A stretch of DNA of 64,000 nt from Chryseobacterium gregarium DSM 19109 (GCF_000430845.1 NZ_AUMU01000007.1:186001-250000), one strand, 5' to 3'; numbered from the stretch's first letter, positions 34,653 through 45,017 are shown. Notes: generated by a model from the sequence alone, not told the origin. Made by a program: numbers and translations.

Positions 34653-36146
34653 ATGTCTGGTTTGTTAATAACTTTATTACTATTACCTCTCGTAGGTTCG
34701 GGATTGGTCTTTGCCTGGAAAAACAGTTCCAGCAAGTATTTGGCACTGGGAATTGCATTGGTACAGATGCTCCTTACTTTCTATATTCTTTCGGATTTCG
34801 ATTTTGGTCCGACCGTAGACAGTCAGCTGCAGTATGAAATCACTTATCCGTGGTCACAATTTATTAAAAGCACGCTTCATTTCGGCATCGACGGGATGAG
34901 TATGCTTCTTTTACTGCTGACCAATATTTTAGCGCCGATTATTATTTTATCTTCTTTTAATGAAAATGTAAGCTACAGGAATACATTCTACGGTCTGATC
35001 CTGCTGATGCAGTTCGGCCTTATAGGAGTATTCACTTCATTAGACGGATTGCTGTTCTATATTTTCTGGGAAGTTACCCTGATTCCGATCTGGTTTATTG
35101 CCGGACTCTGGGGCCAGGAAAATAAAAGGTTTGAATTTACCACAAAATTCTTTGTTTACACGTTTGTAGGATCATTGTTCATGTTAGCCGGACTGATTTA
35201 CGTATATAATCACTCCGCCTCATTTGCATTGACCGATTTATACAATGCCCAGCTGAATGAAACGCAGCAGACCGTGGTATTCTGGTTTATTTTCTTTGCT
35301 TTTGCAGTGAAACTGCCGGTATTCCCGTTCCATACGTGGCAGCCGGATACCTATACCTATTCTCCGACTCAGGGATCCATGCTTTTATCAGGGATCATGC
35401 TGAAAATGGCGATTTATGGGGTTATGCGTTATTTATTACCGATCACCCCGATTCCGATTGCCGGAATTTCCGGGCAGATCGTTATTATTTTAGCCATTAT
35501 AGGAATCGTTCACGGTGCCCTGATTGCTATCATCCAGACGGATATGAAAAGAATTATTGCCTATTCTTCTTTCTCTCACGTAGGATTAATGGTGGCAGGT
35601 ATTTTCGCTTCCGCCGTGGTTACGCTGAGAGGAACATTCAATATTGAAGGGGCTGAAGGCGCTTTGGTACAGACTTTTGCCCACGGGATCAACGTGGCCG
35701 GTCTTTTCTATTGCTGTGATATTCTGTACAAAAGATTTAAGTCAAGAGACATCAGGCAGATGGGCGGACTTGCGAAAGTAGCTCCGAAATTTGCCGTGCT
35801 GTTCCTGATTATCATATTAGGTTCTATGGGAGTTCCGTTGACCAATGGATTCATCGGAGAATTTATCCTGTTGAAATCAGTGTATGACTTTAACGGGACC
35901 GCCGCAGTAATTGCAGGCCTTACGATTATTCTGGCCGCTGTTTATTTATTGAGGTTCTATGGACGGGCGATGTTCGGACAGGGTGATGAAGCGGTTTTAA
36001 GTACCGCGAAAGATTTATCTGCAGTGGAATTTTCCGTACTGGCCAGTTTAGCGGTCTTTGTCATTGTATTGGGCATTTTCCCGCAGCCGGTTATCGATAT
36101 GGTAAGCAGCTCGGTAAGGTTTATCTACAGTTCTATGGCCAATTAA
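34653..36146 (+). CDS. nuoM: NADH-quinone oxidoreductase subunit M
   Basis: 497 residues, about 14 helices, the second antiporter-like subunit. Conserved features include FYIFWEVTLIPIWFI (Glu of helix 5), KLPVFPFHTWQPDTYTYSPTQGSMLLSGIMLKM and QTDMKRIIAYSSFSHVG (Lys). Normal family length. A 98-base filler spacer follows before nuoN. Confidence 0.96.
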   Translation: MSGLLITLLLLPLVGSGLVFAWKNSSSKYLALGIALVQMLLTFYILSDFDFGPTVDSQLQYEITYPWSQFIKSTLHFGIDGMSMLLLLLTNILAPIIILSSFNENVSYRNTFYGLILLMQFGLIGVFTSLDGLLFYIFWEVTLIPIWFIAGLWGQENKRFEFTTKFFVYTFVGSLFMLAGLIYVYNHSASFALTDLYNAQLNETQQTVVFWFIFFAFAVKLPVFPFHTWQPDTYTYSPTQGSMLLSGIMLKMAIYGVMRYLLPITPIPIAGISGQIVIILAIIGIVHGALIAIIQTDMKRIIAYSSFSHVGLMVAGIFASAVVTLRGTFNIEGAEGALVQTFAHGINVAGLFYCCDILYKRFKSRDIRQMGGLAKVAPKFAVLFLIIILGSMGVPLTNGFIGEFILLKSVYDFNGTAAVIAGLTIILAAVYLLRFYGRAMFGQGDEAVLSTAKDLSAVEFSVLASLAVFVIVLGIFPQPVIDMVSSSVRFIYSSMAN

Positions 36147-36244
36147 AAATTGAAATATTTAAAAATTAAAAAATTAGCAGATCAGGAAATGAGAAATCAG
36201 AATTTTTGTCTCATGTCTCATATCTCGCATCTCAAATCTATATT

Positions 36245-37624
36245 ATGAGTGTTTTAATTATTGTTTTCCTAACGGCAGTTGTTGCGTTATTTTCGGGGGT
36301 TTTCGAACAGGGGAAATTCGCAAGGTACATTGGAATTTTGGGATTAATCATCGCATTATTTGTAAGCTTCATGCCTGAAAATGCATTCTTTGAACAGTAC
36401 AGGCATATGTATGAGTATACTGCCAATACCGCATTGTTCACGAAGATATCCCTTGTTACCACATTACTGTTATTCTTTCTGGGCGGTTTTGCGTTCAGCA
36501 ACCACAGGAGCCATCAGTCTGAGCTTTATGCCCTGATGCTTTTCGCGCTATGCGGCGGGATCATCCTTTTCGGGTTCCAGAATATGGTGACGCTGTTCCT
36601 TGGAATAGAAATCCTTTCCATCCCGTTATACGTAATGGCAGGAGCCAATAAAACAGATCTGCGATCAAACGAAGCTTCCATTAAATATTTCCTGATGGGT
36701 GCATTTGCGACCGGTTTTTTACTTTTCGGTATTGCTTTTATCTACGGGAGCACAGGAAGTTTCGATTTATATACCATTCATGATTTCGGAATGTCAAATC
36801 CTAAGGACGTCATGTTCATTTTAGGAGTATTGCTGGTCCTTTGTGCACTGGCATTCAAAGTGGCACTGGCACCGTTCCACATGTGGAGCCCGGATGTATA
36901 TTACGGAGCACCTTCCCTGATTACGGCTTTTATGGCCAGCGTGGTAAAGATCTCCGGATTTTTCGCGCTGTTCAGACTGATGACAATCGGATTTGCGGGA
37001 GTGACCAATGAATGGATCAATGTTTTTGGGGTATTCCTGATTATTACTTTGCTTTTGGCCAATGTGATGGGACTTGCCCAGACCAATGCCAAAAGGATGC
37101 TGGCTTACTCTTCCGTTTCCCATGCAGGATATATCGGATTGGTATTCTTCGGGATTACCACCCTTTCGCCTTATAATTTAGCATTTTATTTATTTGCATA
37201 CGCCTTATCGACGGTAGGTGTTTTCATGTGTCTGATCTATGTGGAAAAACTGAAAAGGGAAACCTCTTTCGGAGCCTTCAAAGGGCTGGCAAAATCTGAA
37301 CCTTTACTGGCAACCGTAGCGGCCATTTCCATGCTTTCGATGGCAGGAGTTCCACTTACGGCCGGTTTCATGGGTAAATTTGCATTGTTCTCCCAGGCGA
37401 TGAACGGTGCTGCTTTCCTGGTTCTGATCGCGGTTTTAGGTTCCGCGGTTTCAATCGCATATTATCTGAGATTGATCATTGCGATGTTCTTCTTCAAAGA
37501 AAGCTCATTCAAATCTTCAGAGAAAGTAACCATAACCTATAATATTGTGGCCGTATGTATCATTGCCTCAATCATTGTACTGGGCGTCTATCCTGATTTA
37601 TTTGCAAGACAGTTCGGACTGTAA
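36245..37624 (+). CDS. nuoN: NADH-quinone oxidoreductase subunit N
   Basis: About 459 residues from the ATG at 36245. A longer frame from 36206 would translate the TCTCAT-rich spacer into MSHVSYLASQIYI, which is not family-like. It is the third antiporter-like subunit; FLGIEILSIPLYVMAGA (Glu), FKVALAPFHMWSPDVYYGAP and QTNAKRMLAYSSVSHAGY (Lys) are intact. Last gene of the operon, followed by a terminator. Confidence 0.95.
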   Translation: MSVLIIVFLTAVVALFSGVFEQGKFARYIGILGLIIALFVSFMPENAFFEQYRHMYEYTANTALFTKISLVTTLLLFFLGGFAFSNHRSHQSELYALMLFALCGGIILFGFQNMVTLFLGIEILSIPLYVMAGANKTDLRSNEASIKYFLMGAFATGFLLFGIAFIYGSTGSFDLYTIHDFGMSNPKDVMFILGVLLVLCALAFKVALAPFHMWSPDVYYGAPSLITAFMASVVKISGFFALFRLMTIGFAGVTNEWINVFGVFLIITLLLANVMGLAQTNAKRMLAYSSVSHAGYIGLVFFGITTLSPYNLAFYLFAYALSTVGVFMCLIYVEKLKRETSFGAFKGLAKSEPLLATVAAISMLSMAGVPLTAGFMGKFALFSQAMNGAAFLVLIAVLGSAVSIAYYLRLIIAMFFFKESSFKSSEKVTITYNIVAVCIIASIIVLGVYPDLFARQFGL

Positions 37625-37645
37625 AAAAGTCATCACAAATCATAC

Positions 37646-37671
37646 AAACCACAACATCTAAGTTGTGGTTT
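37646..37671 (+). terminator. Terminator of the nuo operon
   Basis: Perfect 10-bp stem AAACCACAAC / GTTGTGGTTT with a 6-base loop, followed by a T run; 21 bases after the nuoN stop. Confidence 0.9.
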
Positions 37672-37699
37672 TTTTATAACTTTACTCTAAATTTCAGCT

Positions 37700-40000
37700 T
37701 TGGCAAATCTTTATAAAAAAGACGCTCCATTTAAGGTTTACATATCGTTTAAAAAATATCTGGATGTATTGGAACATATCCGGTACAACGACCGCCTGGA
37801 ATACCGTGCCAGCTATGCTGAATCATTAATTGATAAAACAAAAAACTTCCGGGAGCTCAGAGACGGTTTTGAAGACGTTTCCCTTCTGGAAAAGCATGAA
37901 AACCTCATCAGCCTGCTACTTGCCGACCTCTTCCCCACCGGGCTTACCAATAATGAGATAAAAGCGGCCAGTATCCCTCTTTCCGACATTACGTTCAATT
38001 ATACCGAGCGGTTTAAAAACATCCTTAAAGATGCCGGGAAAGATTTTGAAATGGAACTTAGGAATATTGATGATGATGAATTTTACGTATTCTGCTGCTG
38101 CCTGATCGTACAGAGCTATTTCAAAAGGGATATCAGAAGCACACTGCCTTTCTATTATGACATACCGAACCGTCAGGGAATCATGAAGCATTACAAAATC
38201 ACGGTAAATGCAGATTTCACAGAAGTGTATCCAACAGAAGGCACAAAGGTACCGTCAGATGAAATCCTGGACATGCTGCTGGAAAACCTGGACGACATTA
38301 CACTGTGGAAAAAATATTTCCCCTATGAATCCTGGATCCTGAAAGGCTTTACCATTATTTCTCTGGTTGACTGCACTTCGGAAGTCGCTTTATCGGATCT
38401 GAAGTCCAGTATGATCAGTATTGATCCGGCAAACCTCTCTCCTGATGAAAACCTGATTGAAATATTCAAGTCTTATTTCGATGTGCCCGAACTCAATTTC
38501 GGGTTAATGCTCTTCAATACAAAAGACCAGCGCCTGGAAAAGCTTCCGATTTACGAAAACCTTTTTACCCACCATATCCTGGATTTCTGGATCAATGCTT
38601 TTGACGAGGAAACCCGGAAAAGCACCTTCAGCAATATCAATTATAATTCAAAGCCTTTTGTTATTTCCAATGTGGAGAACTTAGACCATGAAATACGGTC
38701 TCTTCCGTCTTTCCAGATCCTGAAAGACAACCACATTAACAGCTTCATGGTCATCCCGATCATGAGAGACAATGAACTGCTGGCCATTATGGAATTTACC
38801 TCACCGGTCAAAAACAGCTTCAACGGATTAAAGCTTAAAAAGATGGAGTTTTTTACGGATATGATTTTATTCTCGCTGAACCGGTTCAGTTTTGAGAAAA
38901 ATTATCAGATCGAAGCCATTATCCAGAGGGAATACACCACCATCCATGACAGTGTGGTATGGAAGTTCAGGAATGAAGCTGAAAAATATTTTAATGCTTC
39001 GCTCGGGAAGAAGATGTATACTTTAAAACAGATCTCTTTCAAAAACCTGACACCGCTTTTCGGCTTTTCAGATATCCGTTCGTCCTCGGAAAAGCGCTTT
39101 CACCTTATGCTGGAAGATCTCAACCAGCAAATCGACTGCCTGCACGGGATTTTCTCTTTGATCACAGCAGATTCGGAGAAATACATCCTGGCGATGGAAG
39201 TTTTCGAAAATGAACTGAATAATGAAATAAAAGCGGACAGCGAACAGCGTTTTCAGAGGCTGCTGAGAGACGAAATCCATCCGTTTCTGCAGGCGAAACT
39301 GGAGATCAAGACCTCAAGTGAGGCAAAAGCAAAAATCAAGGATTATTTTGCTCAGGTATTTACACAGACCGATCTTTTTTACGGCAACCGGAAAAGCCTG
39401 GATGACTCCATTACCCTGGTCAACAGGAAGCTCGCGGATATGCTGGACGAAGGCCAGACGGACGCCCAGCTGATCTTTCCGCATTACTACGAACGGTTTA
39501 AATCCGACGGTGTAGAACATACTTTATACACGGGCCAGAATATTGCTCCGGATCTGCCTTACACTTCAAAAGTGGTTCAAAAATTAAGGTATTGGCAGCT
39601 GAAAACCATCTGCAGCATGGAACGTGAATTCCGGAATTTTAAGAAAGACCTCTCAATTCCTCTGGATATTGCTTCACTGATCTTTGTATATAATGAAAAG
39701 ATCGATATCCGGTTCCGGATGGATGAAAAACGGTTTGATGTGGACGGAGCTTATAATTCTTATTATGAGATTATTAAAAAGCGGCTTGACAAAGCACACA
39801 TAAAAGGCTCACCGGAAAGGATTACCTGTCCGGGAAAAATTACCATCGTCTACTTCGGTATGGAAAACCAAAGGGAATACCTGGAATACATCAGCAAACT
39901 TCAGAAAAAAAACATTCTTCAGAATGACATCGAATTTTTAAAAGTTGAAGACCTGCAGGGTATTACCGGGCTTCTTGCCCTGCGGGTTTCACTGGCATAA
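37700..40000 (+). CDS. Large GAF-like domain protein (766 aa)
   Basis: 766 residues, cytoplasmic, starting at a TTG (no suitable ATG close by, so the start is less certain). The middle part (about 290-410: LEKLPIYENLFTHHILDF... INSFMVIPIMRDNELLAIMEFTSP) has the strand pattern of a GAF sensor domain. The flanking regions are helical and unrecognised; no histidine-kinase, GGDEF or HTH signature is visible. It could be a sensor whose output domain is unknown. The nuo terminator lies just before it. Confidence 0.75.
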   Translation: MANLYKKDAPFKVYISFKKYLDVLEHIRYNDRLEYRASYAESLIDKTKNFRELRDGFEDVSLLEKHENLISLLLADLFPTGLTNNEIKAASIPLSDITFNYTERFKNILKDAGKDFEMELRNIDDDEFYVFCCCLIVQSYFKRDIRSTLPFYYDIPNRQGIMKHYKITVNADFTEVYPTEGTKVPSDEILDMLLENLDDITLWKKYFPYESWILKGFTIISLVDCTSEVALSDLKSSMISIDPANLSPDENLIEIFKSYFDVPELNFGLMLFNTKDQRLEKLPIYENLFTHHILDFWINAFDEETRKSTFSNINYNSKPFVISNVENLDHEIRSLPSFQILKDNHINSFMVIPIMRDNELLAIMEFTSPVKNSFNGLKLKKMEFFTDMILFSLNRFSFEKNYQIEAIIQREYTTIHDSVVWKFRNEAEKYFNASLGKKMYTLKQISFKNLTPLFGFSDIRSSSEKRFHLMLEDLNQQIDCLHGIFSLITADSEKYILAMEVFENELNNEIKADSEQRFQRLLRDEIHPFLQAKLEIKTSSEAKAKIKDYFAQVFTQTDLFYGNRKSLDDSITLVNRKLADMLDEGQTDAQLIFPHYYERFKSDGVEHTLYTGQNIAPDLPYTSKVVQKLRYWQLKTICSMEREFRNFKKDLSIPLDIASLIFVYNEKIDIRFRMDEKRFDVDGAYNSYYEIIKKRLDKAHIKGSPERITCPGKITIVYFGMENQREYLEYISKLQKKNILQNDIEFLKVEDLQGITGLLALRVSLA

Positions 40001-40003
40001 ATA

Positions 40004-40032
40004 AAAAGCCCATCCGTACAGGATGGGCTTTT
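40004..40032. terminator. Bidirectional terminator
   Basis: Perfect 12-bp stem AAAAGCCCATCC / GGATGGGCTTTT with a 5-base loop, between the convergent GAF and HD-PycTM genes; flanked by A on one side and T on the other, so it can serve both strands. Confidence 0.9.
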
Positions 40033-40055
40033 ATATATTTTAAATCAAAATCAAT

Positions 40056-41231
40056 TTAAAGGGTAAGAAAAGCATACGCAAAAGACAGCACTGAAATAAC
40101 AATTCCGGCCATAAAAATGTTGTAGGTTGTGGACAGAAGCCTGTATTTCCTGTCAAGGACCTTCCCTAAGAAATACAAATCCTTTACCATCGAATCATAA
40201 ATATAATTCCGGTCGTTGATCAGGTCTTTCATCGCATCATTAAAATCATCGAAAAGCATCCTGTTAAAATTACCGAAGAACAGAAGGTTGACTTTCCGGT
40301 CGGCAATATCCTGAGCCGTGAATTTCACTTTAGTTACATTGGGCTTGGTTGATAAAATGGCGAAGATAATGGTGATCACGCTTGATAACAGTAAAAGAAA
40401 GCTCGGAATGATAAGATGTGAATTTTTAGGCGTATCCAGCTTGGGCACCAATACGGACAGACACACCGAGATAATGATCGCATTTACCGAAAGCAGAATG
40501 TTGGCTTTGCTGTCGGCAATATCGCTCAACCGGGTATGGTTGCTCAGTGTAATCCTGAATAAGGTATCTACGCTGCGGTCGGATTTCGGTTCCTTTTCCT
40601 TATCTTTTTTATTTTCGGAAGGTTCTTTTTTCCCGCTGTCTTCCTTTTCGAGTTTTTTCTCAATCTTTTTGATGTTCTTGTCTTTCAGCGGCTGCCAGTT
40701 CTTTTTGGCATAGTCTGTATAAAACCGGTGCTTGTTTTTCAGCATATCCAGATTCCCCGCATTCCATTCATCATTGGAAAAACACCGTACATTGGTCAGT
40801 TCCCATTCTTTTCTCAGGGCATCGGAAATATCATTATAATCATGGCTTGCAAAATGGCTGCAGTCCGCATCTTTTACAATGTCCTCAAGAATATTCTGAG
40901 GCTTATAGGTAATCTGTGTCGCAAGGATCAGCCGGGCGACCTCATTGATGTATTCTTCGCTGAAGTTCTCTTTACCCAGGAAATCTTTCATGATCTCCAC
41001 GCCGTTCTCCTCATGGCTCTGCGCGCATTTGATGTAACCGGTATCATGAAACCACAGCGCTAAAAGCACTTTCTCTTGGTCTTCCGCAGAAACAGGGGTA
41101 CTTTTCATGATTTCTTCCGCTTTGTTTACCGTATAGGTAGTATGTATAAAATTATGATAAAAATATACCGAAGATAACTTATCTTTGAATAAGATCTCAA
41201 CGTAATCTTTGGCTTTCTGTAAAATGCTCAT
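40056..41231 (-). CDS. HD-domain protein fused to a PycTM-like membrane domain
   Basis: 391 residues. The N-terminal 170 residues are an HD phosphohydrolase domain: YHNFIHTTYTV (His26/His30), LWFHDTG (His62-Asp63), His73 and KDADC (Asp121). A Lys/Glu-rich linker (about 185-220) leads to a C-terminal part with ITLSNHTRLSDIADSKANILLSVNAIIISVCLSVL and further hydrophobic helices, the pattern of PycTM-type effectors of Pycsar anti-phage systems. No cyclase gene is next to it, and such HD fusions occur widely in flavobacteria, so a nucleotide-responsive membrane role is plausible but a defence role is not shown. Confidence 0.8.
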   Translation of the reverse strand: MSILQKAKDYVEILFKDKLSSVYFYHNFIHTTYTVNKAEEIMKSTPVSAEDQEKVLLALWFHDTGYIKCAQSHEENGVEIMKDFLGKENFSEEYINEVARLILATQITYKPQNILEDIVKDADCSHFASHDYNDISDALRKEWELTNVRCFSNDEWNAGNLDMLKNKHRFYTDYAKKNWQPLKDKNIKKIEKKLEKEDSGKKEPSENKKDKEKEPKSDRSVDTLFRITLSNHTRLSDIADSKANILLSVNAIIISVCLSVLVPKLDTPKNSHLIIPSFLLLLSSVITIIFAILSTKPNVTKVKFTAQDIADRKVNLLFFGNFNRMLFDDFNDAMKDLINDRNYIYDSMVKDLYFLGKVLDRKYRLLSTTYNIFMAGIVISVLSFAYAFLTL

Positions 41232-41257
41232 GGCCGGAATTTTGTTATTGTAAATTT

Positions 41258-44200
41258 ATGAATTTATCCTCGAAAACTCATTTAAAAAATACGTCTGTTG
41301 TCCTTAGGGTCGTATTGTCTGCAGGAGTGCTCTATTCCTGCGCAACCTATAACGTAAAAAAAGGCAAAAACTTATCAGAGATAGAAAATTCTGCTGTAAA
41401 ATCCGAAAATGACTTCAAACTTTTCCTGATAGGAGATGCGGGAAATGCAGATCAGAAACAGGGTCAGACTACTCTGAACCTGCTGAAAACCCAGCTTGAA
41501 AGTGCGGGTCAGAATTCTATGCTGATCTTTTTAGGGGATAACATTTATCCGCTCGGGATGCCGGCCCCTTCAGACAAGGGATATGAGCTGGCCCGGCAGA
41601 AACTGGAAGACCAGCTTGCCATTGTAAAAAGCTTCAAGGGAAAGACCCTGGTGATTCCGGGAAACCACGATTGGTACAACGGCCTTGAAGGCTTAAAAGC
41701 ACAGGAAAAATTTGTAAAATCTTACCTGAACGATAAAAAAGCTTTTCTCCCTAAAAATTCCTGTCCGATTGATGATATTAATCTTACCAAAGACATCAAG
41801 CTGATTGTGGTAGATTCCGAATGGGCACTGATCAACTGGGATAAACAGCCGGGCATCAATGAAGGCTGTGATATCAAAACCCGGGATGATTTCTACGCTG
41901 AATTTAAAGACCTGATCATAAAAAATCAGGATAAAAGAATTATTGTAGCCCTGCACCATCCGGTCATCAGTTCAGGGGTTCATGCGGGTTTCAACTCGGC
42001 AAAATCCCATCTTTCGGCATTCAAGGGAAGGCTTCCGGTTCCCGGACTTGCCACGATAGCGACCACCTTGAGAAGTGCTTCAGGAGCAAGTATGGAGGAC
42101 CTGAGCAATGTCCATTACACAGAATTTGCCAACCGGATCAAAAGTATTATTCAGGATAAAGAAAATGTGATCCTGGTTTCCGGGCACGACCATAATTTAC
42201 AGTACCACAAAAACAACAATATCAGGCAGATCATCAGCGGCGCAGGCTCCAAGACCGATCCGTCAACCATCGTTAACAATACCGATTTCTCATACGGCGG
42301 AAGCGGCTTTGCCGTATTGAACCTGAGAAAAGATCTGAGCTCTGATGTTGAATATTTTTCAACGAAAAACAATGAACTGGAGAAGCTGACGCAGATTTCA
42401 GTAATTTCCAAACCGGAGCTTTATGTAAATAATTATCCGGCTGCTTTCTCTCCAATGCAATCGTCATCGATCTATACCGAAAAGATGACCAGCAAAGGCA
42501 AGATCTACCGCTGGCTCTGGGGGAACCATTACAGGAAATATTACGCACTCCCGGTGAATGCCAGAACAGCCAATCTTTCTGAACTGAACGGCGGTTACGA
42601 ACCGTTCAGGGAAGGCGGCGGCAACCAGTCGAACAGCCTTCGTCTTAAATCAAAAGACGGCCAGGAATTCGTGATGCGCGGCGTAAAGAAGAGCGCAGTG
42701 CGTTTCCTTAATGCAATGGCGTTCAAAAAAAGCACCTTCGGGAATGAATTGAATAATACCTTCCCGGACAGGTTCTTACTTGATTTTTATACCACAAGCC
42801 ATCCTTTTACTGTATTTTCTGTGAACAATATGGCTGAGAAAATAGATCTTTTCCACAGCAACCCGGAATTGTATTACGTCCCGAAGCAAAAAGCCCTGGG
42901 TGAGTACAATAAGAATTACGGTGATGAGCTTTATATGATTGAAGAGCGCTTTTCTTCTGATCCGAAAACCCTGCGATCCCTTGACAATGCTTCCGATATC
43001 CTGTCAACCGACGACGTGCTGAAAAACCTGAGGAAAGACAGCAAGTACTCCGTCGACCAGGAACAGTATATCCGGGCCAGGATCTTTGACATGATGATCG
43101 GCGACTGGGACCGTCACGAAGACCAGTGGAAATGGGCGGAATACAAAAAAGGGGATAAAATTATCTACAAGCCTATTCCGAGAGACCATGACCAGGCATT
43201 CAGCAATTATGACGGGGCTGCTTTTAAGGTGGTGATGAATATTCCGGTAATCAGGCATATGAAATCATTTAAGGATGAAATTAAAAACGTCCGCTGGATG
43301 AATATGGAGCCATATCCGCTGGATATGATTCTTCTGAAAGGTTCTTCAGAACAGGACTGGATTACCCAGGCCCAGTACATTCAGCAGAACCTGACCGATA
43401 CTGATATTGATGAAGCCTTTAAAAACCTTCCCAAAGAAGTGCAGGATGAGACCATCACTGATATCCAGAGAAAAGTGAAGTTGAGAAAAGCCGGTATTGA
43501 AAATTCTGCGGTAAAATATTACCATATTCTACAGGAAAAAGTACAGCTGGCCGGGACCGTGAATCCTGATAAATTTGTGGTTGTTAAAAATGAAAATTCG
43601 GTTGAGGTAAAACAATATAAAATCAACAAAGACCAGTCTGAAGAACTGGTTTTTGAAAAAACCTATGATGGTAAGGAAACCAAAGAACTGTGGATTTACG
43701 GTTTGGAGGACAATGATGTTTATCAAGTCTCAGGAGACGGGAAATCCAAAACCAATATCCGCCTGATCGGAGGGTACAATAATGACACATACAATGTGGA
43801 AAAAGGTCGTAATGTAAAGATCTATGATTTTAAATCACAGGAAAACACCTATAACGCCAAGACTGCAGCCAAGCATATTACCGACGATTACGATGTCAAT
43901 ACCTACAACTGGAAACACCCGAAATATAATTTCTTTGCCGGGTATCCGAATGCCAATTTCAACCCGGATGACGGAGTAATTTTAGGTTTTGTCGCCAATT
44001 ATACGGTCAATAACTTTATCCGTGACCCGTATACCCAGAAGCACAGCCTCAGAGCCAATGTCTATACAGCAACAGGCGGATTTAACCTGGGCTATAAAGG
44101 GATTTTCAAAAAAGCGATCGGAGGCTGGGATGCCGGAATTGACGCTTCTTATACCACTCCGTTTTTCGCAAGAACATTTTTCGGTTTGGGCAACGAAACG

Positions 44201-44971
44201 CAGTACGATAAAGATGCGGTTGAAAGAGATTATAACCGGGTACGGATTTCGCAGTTCAAGTTTGCGCCATCAGTTTCCACAACAAGCTGGCTGAATCTGA
44301 GGCACCAGTTCCAGCTGAGCTTTGAGCATGCCAAAGTACAGAGAAATGATGACCGGTTTATTGCCGTTTCACCCGATGTGAATCCTGAAGTTTTCAACGG
44401 CCAGCAGTTTGCAGGTGCCAATTATACCTTCAGCTTTAAAAATTTGGATAACAAAGCATTCCCGACCTTAGGTTTGGAACTGGCTCTACAGGCTGGCTGG
44501 AAAGCCAATATTTCAGAATTCAGCCAGAACTTCGCTACCTTCCAGGGAACGATGAATGTATTCCACAGAATTGATAAAAGAGGAAGGTTTGTATTCGCCA
44601 ATTCTACCAATGCCATGATCATCAACAATAATAATTTTGAATTTTACCAGGCGGCGGCTATCGGCGGCAACAATGCCATGCGGGCCTACAGGAACGAAAG
44701 GTTTGCAGGGAAATCTTATTTGGTAAACAATGCAGAAGTCCGTTGGGATTTCGGGCGTATCAAAAACAATATTGTCCCTGTCAATATGGGAGTACTAATC
44801 GGCTATGACCTTGGAAGGGTCTGGATGGACCGTGAAAGTTCTGATAAATGGCACCAGGGCGTCGGAGCCGGATTCTGGATGAATATCCTGGAAACGTTCT
44901 CTGCAAGACTGGATTATTTCACCGGTGAAGACGGCGGAAGAATTTCAGGCGGCGTTGGGTTGAGTTTTTAA
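41258..44971 (+). CDS. Metallophosphoesterase fused to an outer-membrane beta-barrel (1237 aa)
   Basis: The N-terminus has a hydrophobic signal with a lipobox-like SAGVLYSC (Cys28). Residues 55-360 are a calcineurin-type phosphoesterase with all metal motifs: GDAG (59-62), GDN (93-95), GNHDW (135-139), HHP and SGHDH. The middle (about 430-760) is unrecognised but holds GDWDRHEDQWKW and IPRDHDQAFS, which resemble catalytic loops of a kinase-like fold. The last 350 residues are barrel strands (GGFNLGYKGIF... GGRISGGVGLSF) of the Omp85/surface-antigen type. Likely anchored in the outer membrane; substrate unknown. Confidence 0.85.
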   Translation: MNLSSKTHLKNTSVVLRVVLSAGVLYSCATYNVKKGKNLSEIENSAVKSENDFKLFLIGDAGNADQKQGQTTLNLLKTQLESAGQNSMLIFLGDNIYPLGMPAPSDKGYELARQKLEDQLAIVKSFKGKTLVIPGNHDWYNGLEGLKAQEKFVKSYLNDKKAFLPKNSCPIDDINLTKDIKLIVVDSEWALINWDKQPGINEGCDIKTRDDFYAEFKDLIIKNQDKRIIVALHHPVISSGVHAGFNSAKSHLSAFKGRLPVPGLATIATTLRSASGASMEDLSNVHYTEFANRIKSIIQDKENVILVSGHDHNLQYHKNNNIRQIISGAGSKTDPSTIVNNTDFSYGGSGFAVLNLRKDLSSDVEYFSTKNNELEKLTQISVISKPELYVNNYPAAFSPMQSSSIYTEKMTSKGKIYRWLWGNHYRKYYALPVNARTANLSELNGGYEPFREGGGNQSNSLRLKSKDGQEFVMRGVKKSAVRFLNAMAFKKSTFGNELNNTFPDRFLLDFYTTSHPFTVFSVNNMAEKIDLFHSNPELYYVPKQKALGEYNKNYGDELYMIEERFSSDPKTLRSLDNASDILSTDDVLKNLRKDSKYSVDQEQYIRARIFDMMIGDWDRHEDQWKWAEYKKGDKIIYKPIPRDHDQAFSNYDGAAFKVVMNIPVIRHMKSFKDEIKNVRWMNMEPYPLDMILLKGSSEQDWITQAQYIQQNLTDTDIDEAFKNLPKEVQDETITDIQRKVKLRKAGIENSAVKYYHILQEKVQLAGTVNPDKFVVVKNENSVEVKQYKINKDQSEELVFEKTYDGKETKELWIYGLEDNDVYQVSGDGKSKTNIRLIGGYNNDTYNVEKGRNVKIYDFKSQENTYNAKTAAKHITDDYDVNTYNWKHPKYNFFAGYPNANFNPDDGVILGFVANYTVNNFIRDPYTQKHSLRANVYTATGGFNLGYKGIFKKAIGGWDAGIDASYTTPFFARTFFGLGNETQYDKDAVERDYNRVRISQFKFAPSVSTTSWLNLRHQFQLSFEHAKVQRNDDRFIAVSPDVNPEVFNGQQFAGANYTFSFKNLDNKAFPTLGLELALQAGWKANISEFSQNFATFQGTMNVFHRIDKRGRFVFANSTNAMIINNNNFEFYQAAAIGGNNAMRAYRNERFAGKSYLVNNAEVRWDFGRIKNNIVPVNMGVLIGYDLGRVWMDRESSDKWHQGVGAGFWMNILETFSARLDYFTGEDGGRISGGVGLSF

Positions 44972-45017
44972 CTACTGAGCTTACTGTTATCCTTGATTTT
45001 AAATCAACAGAATTAAA

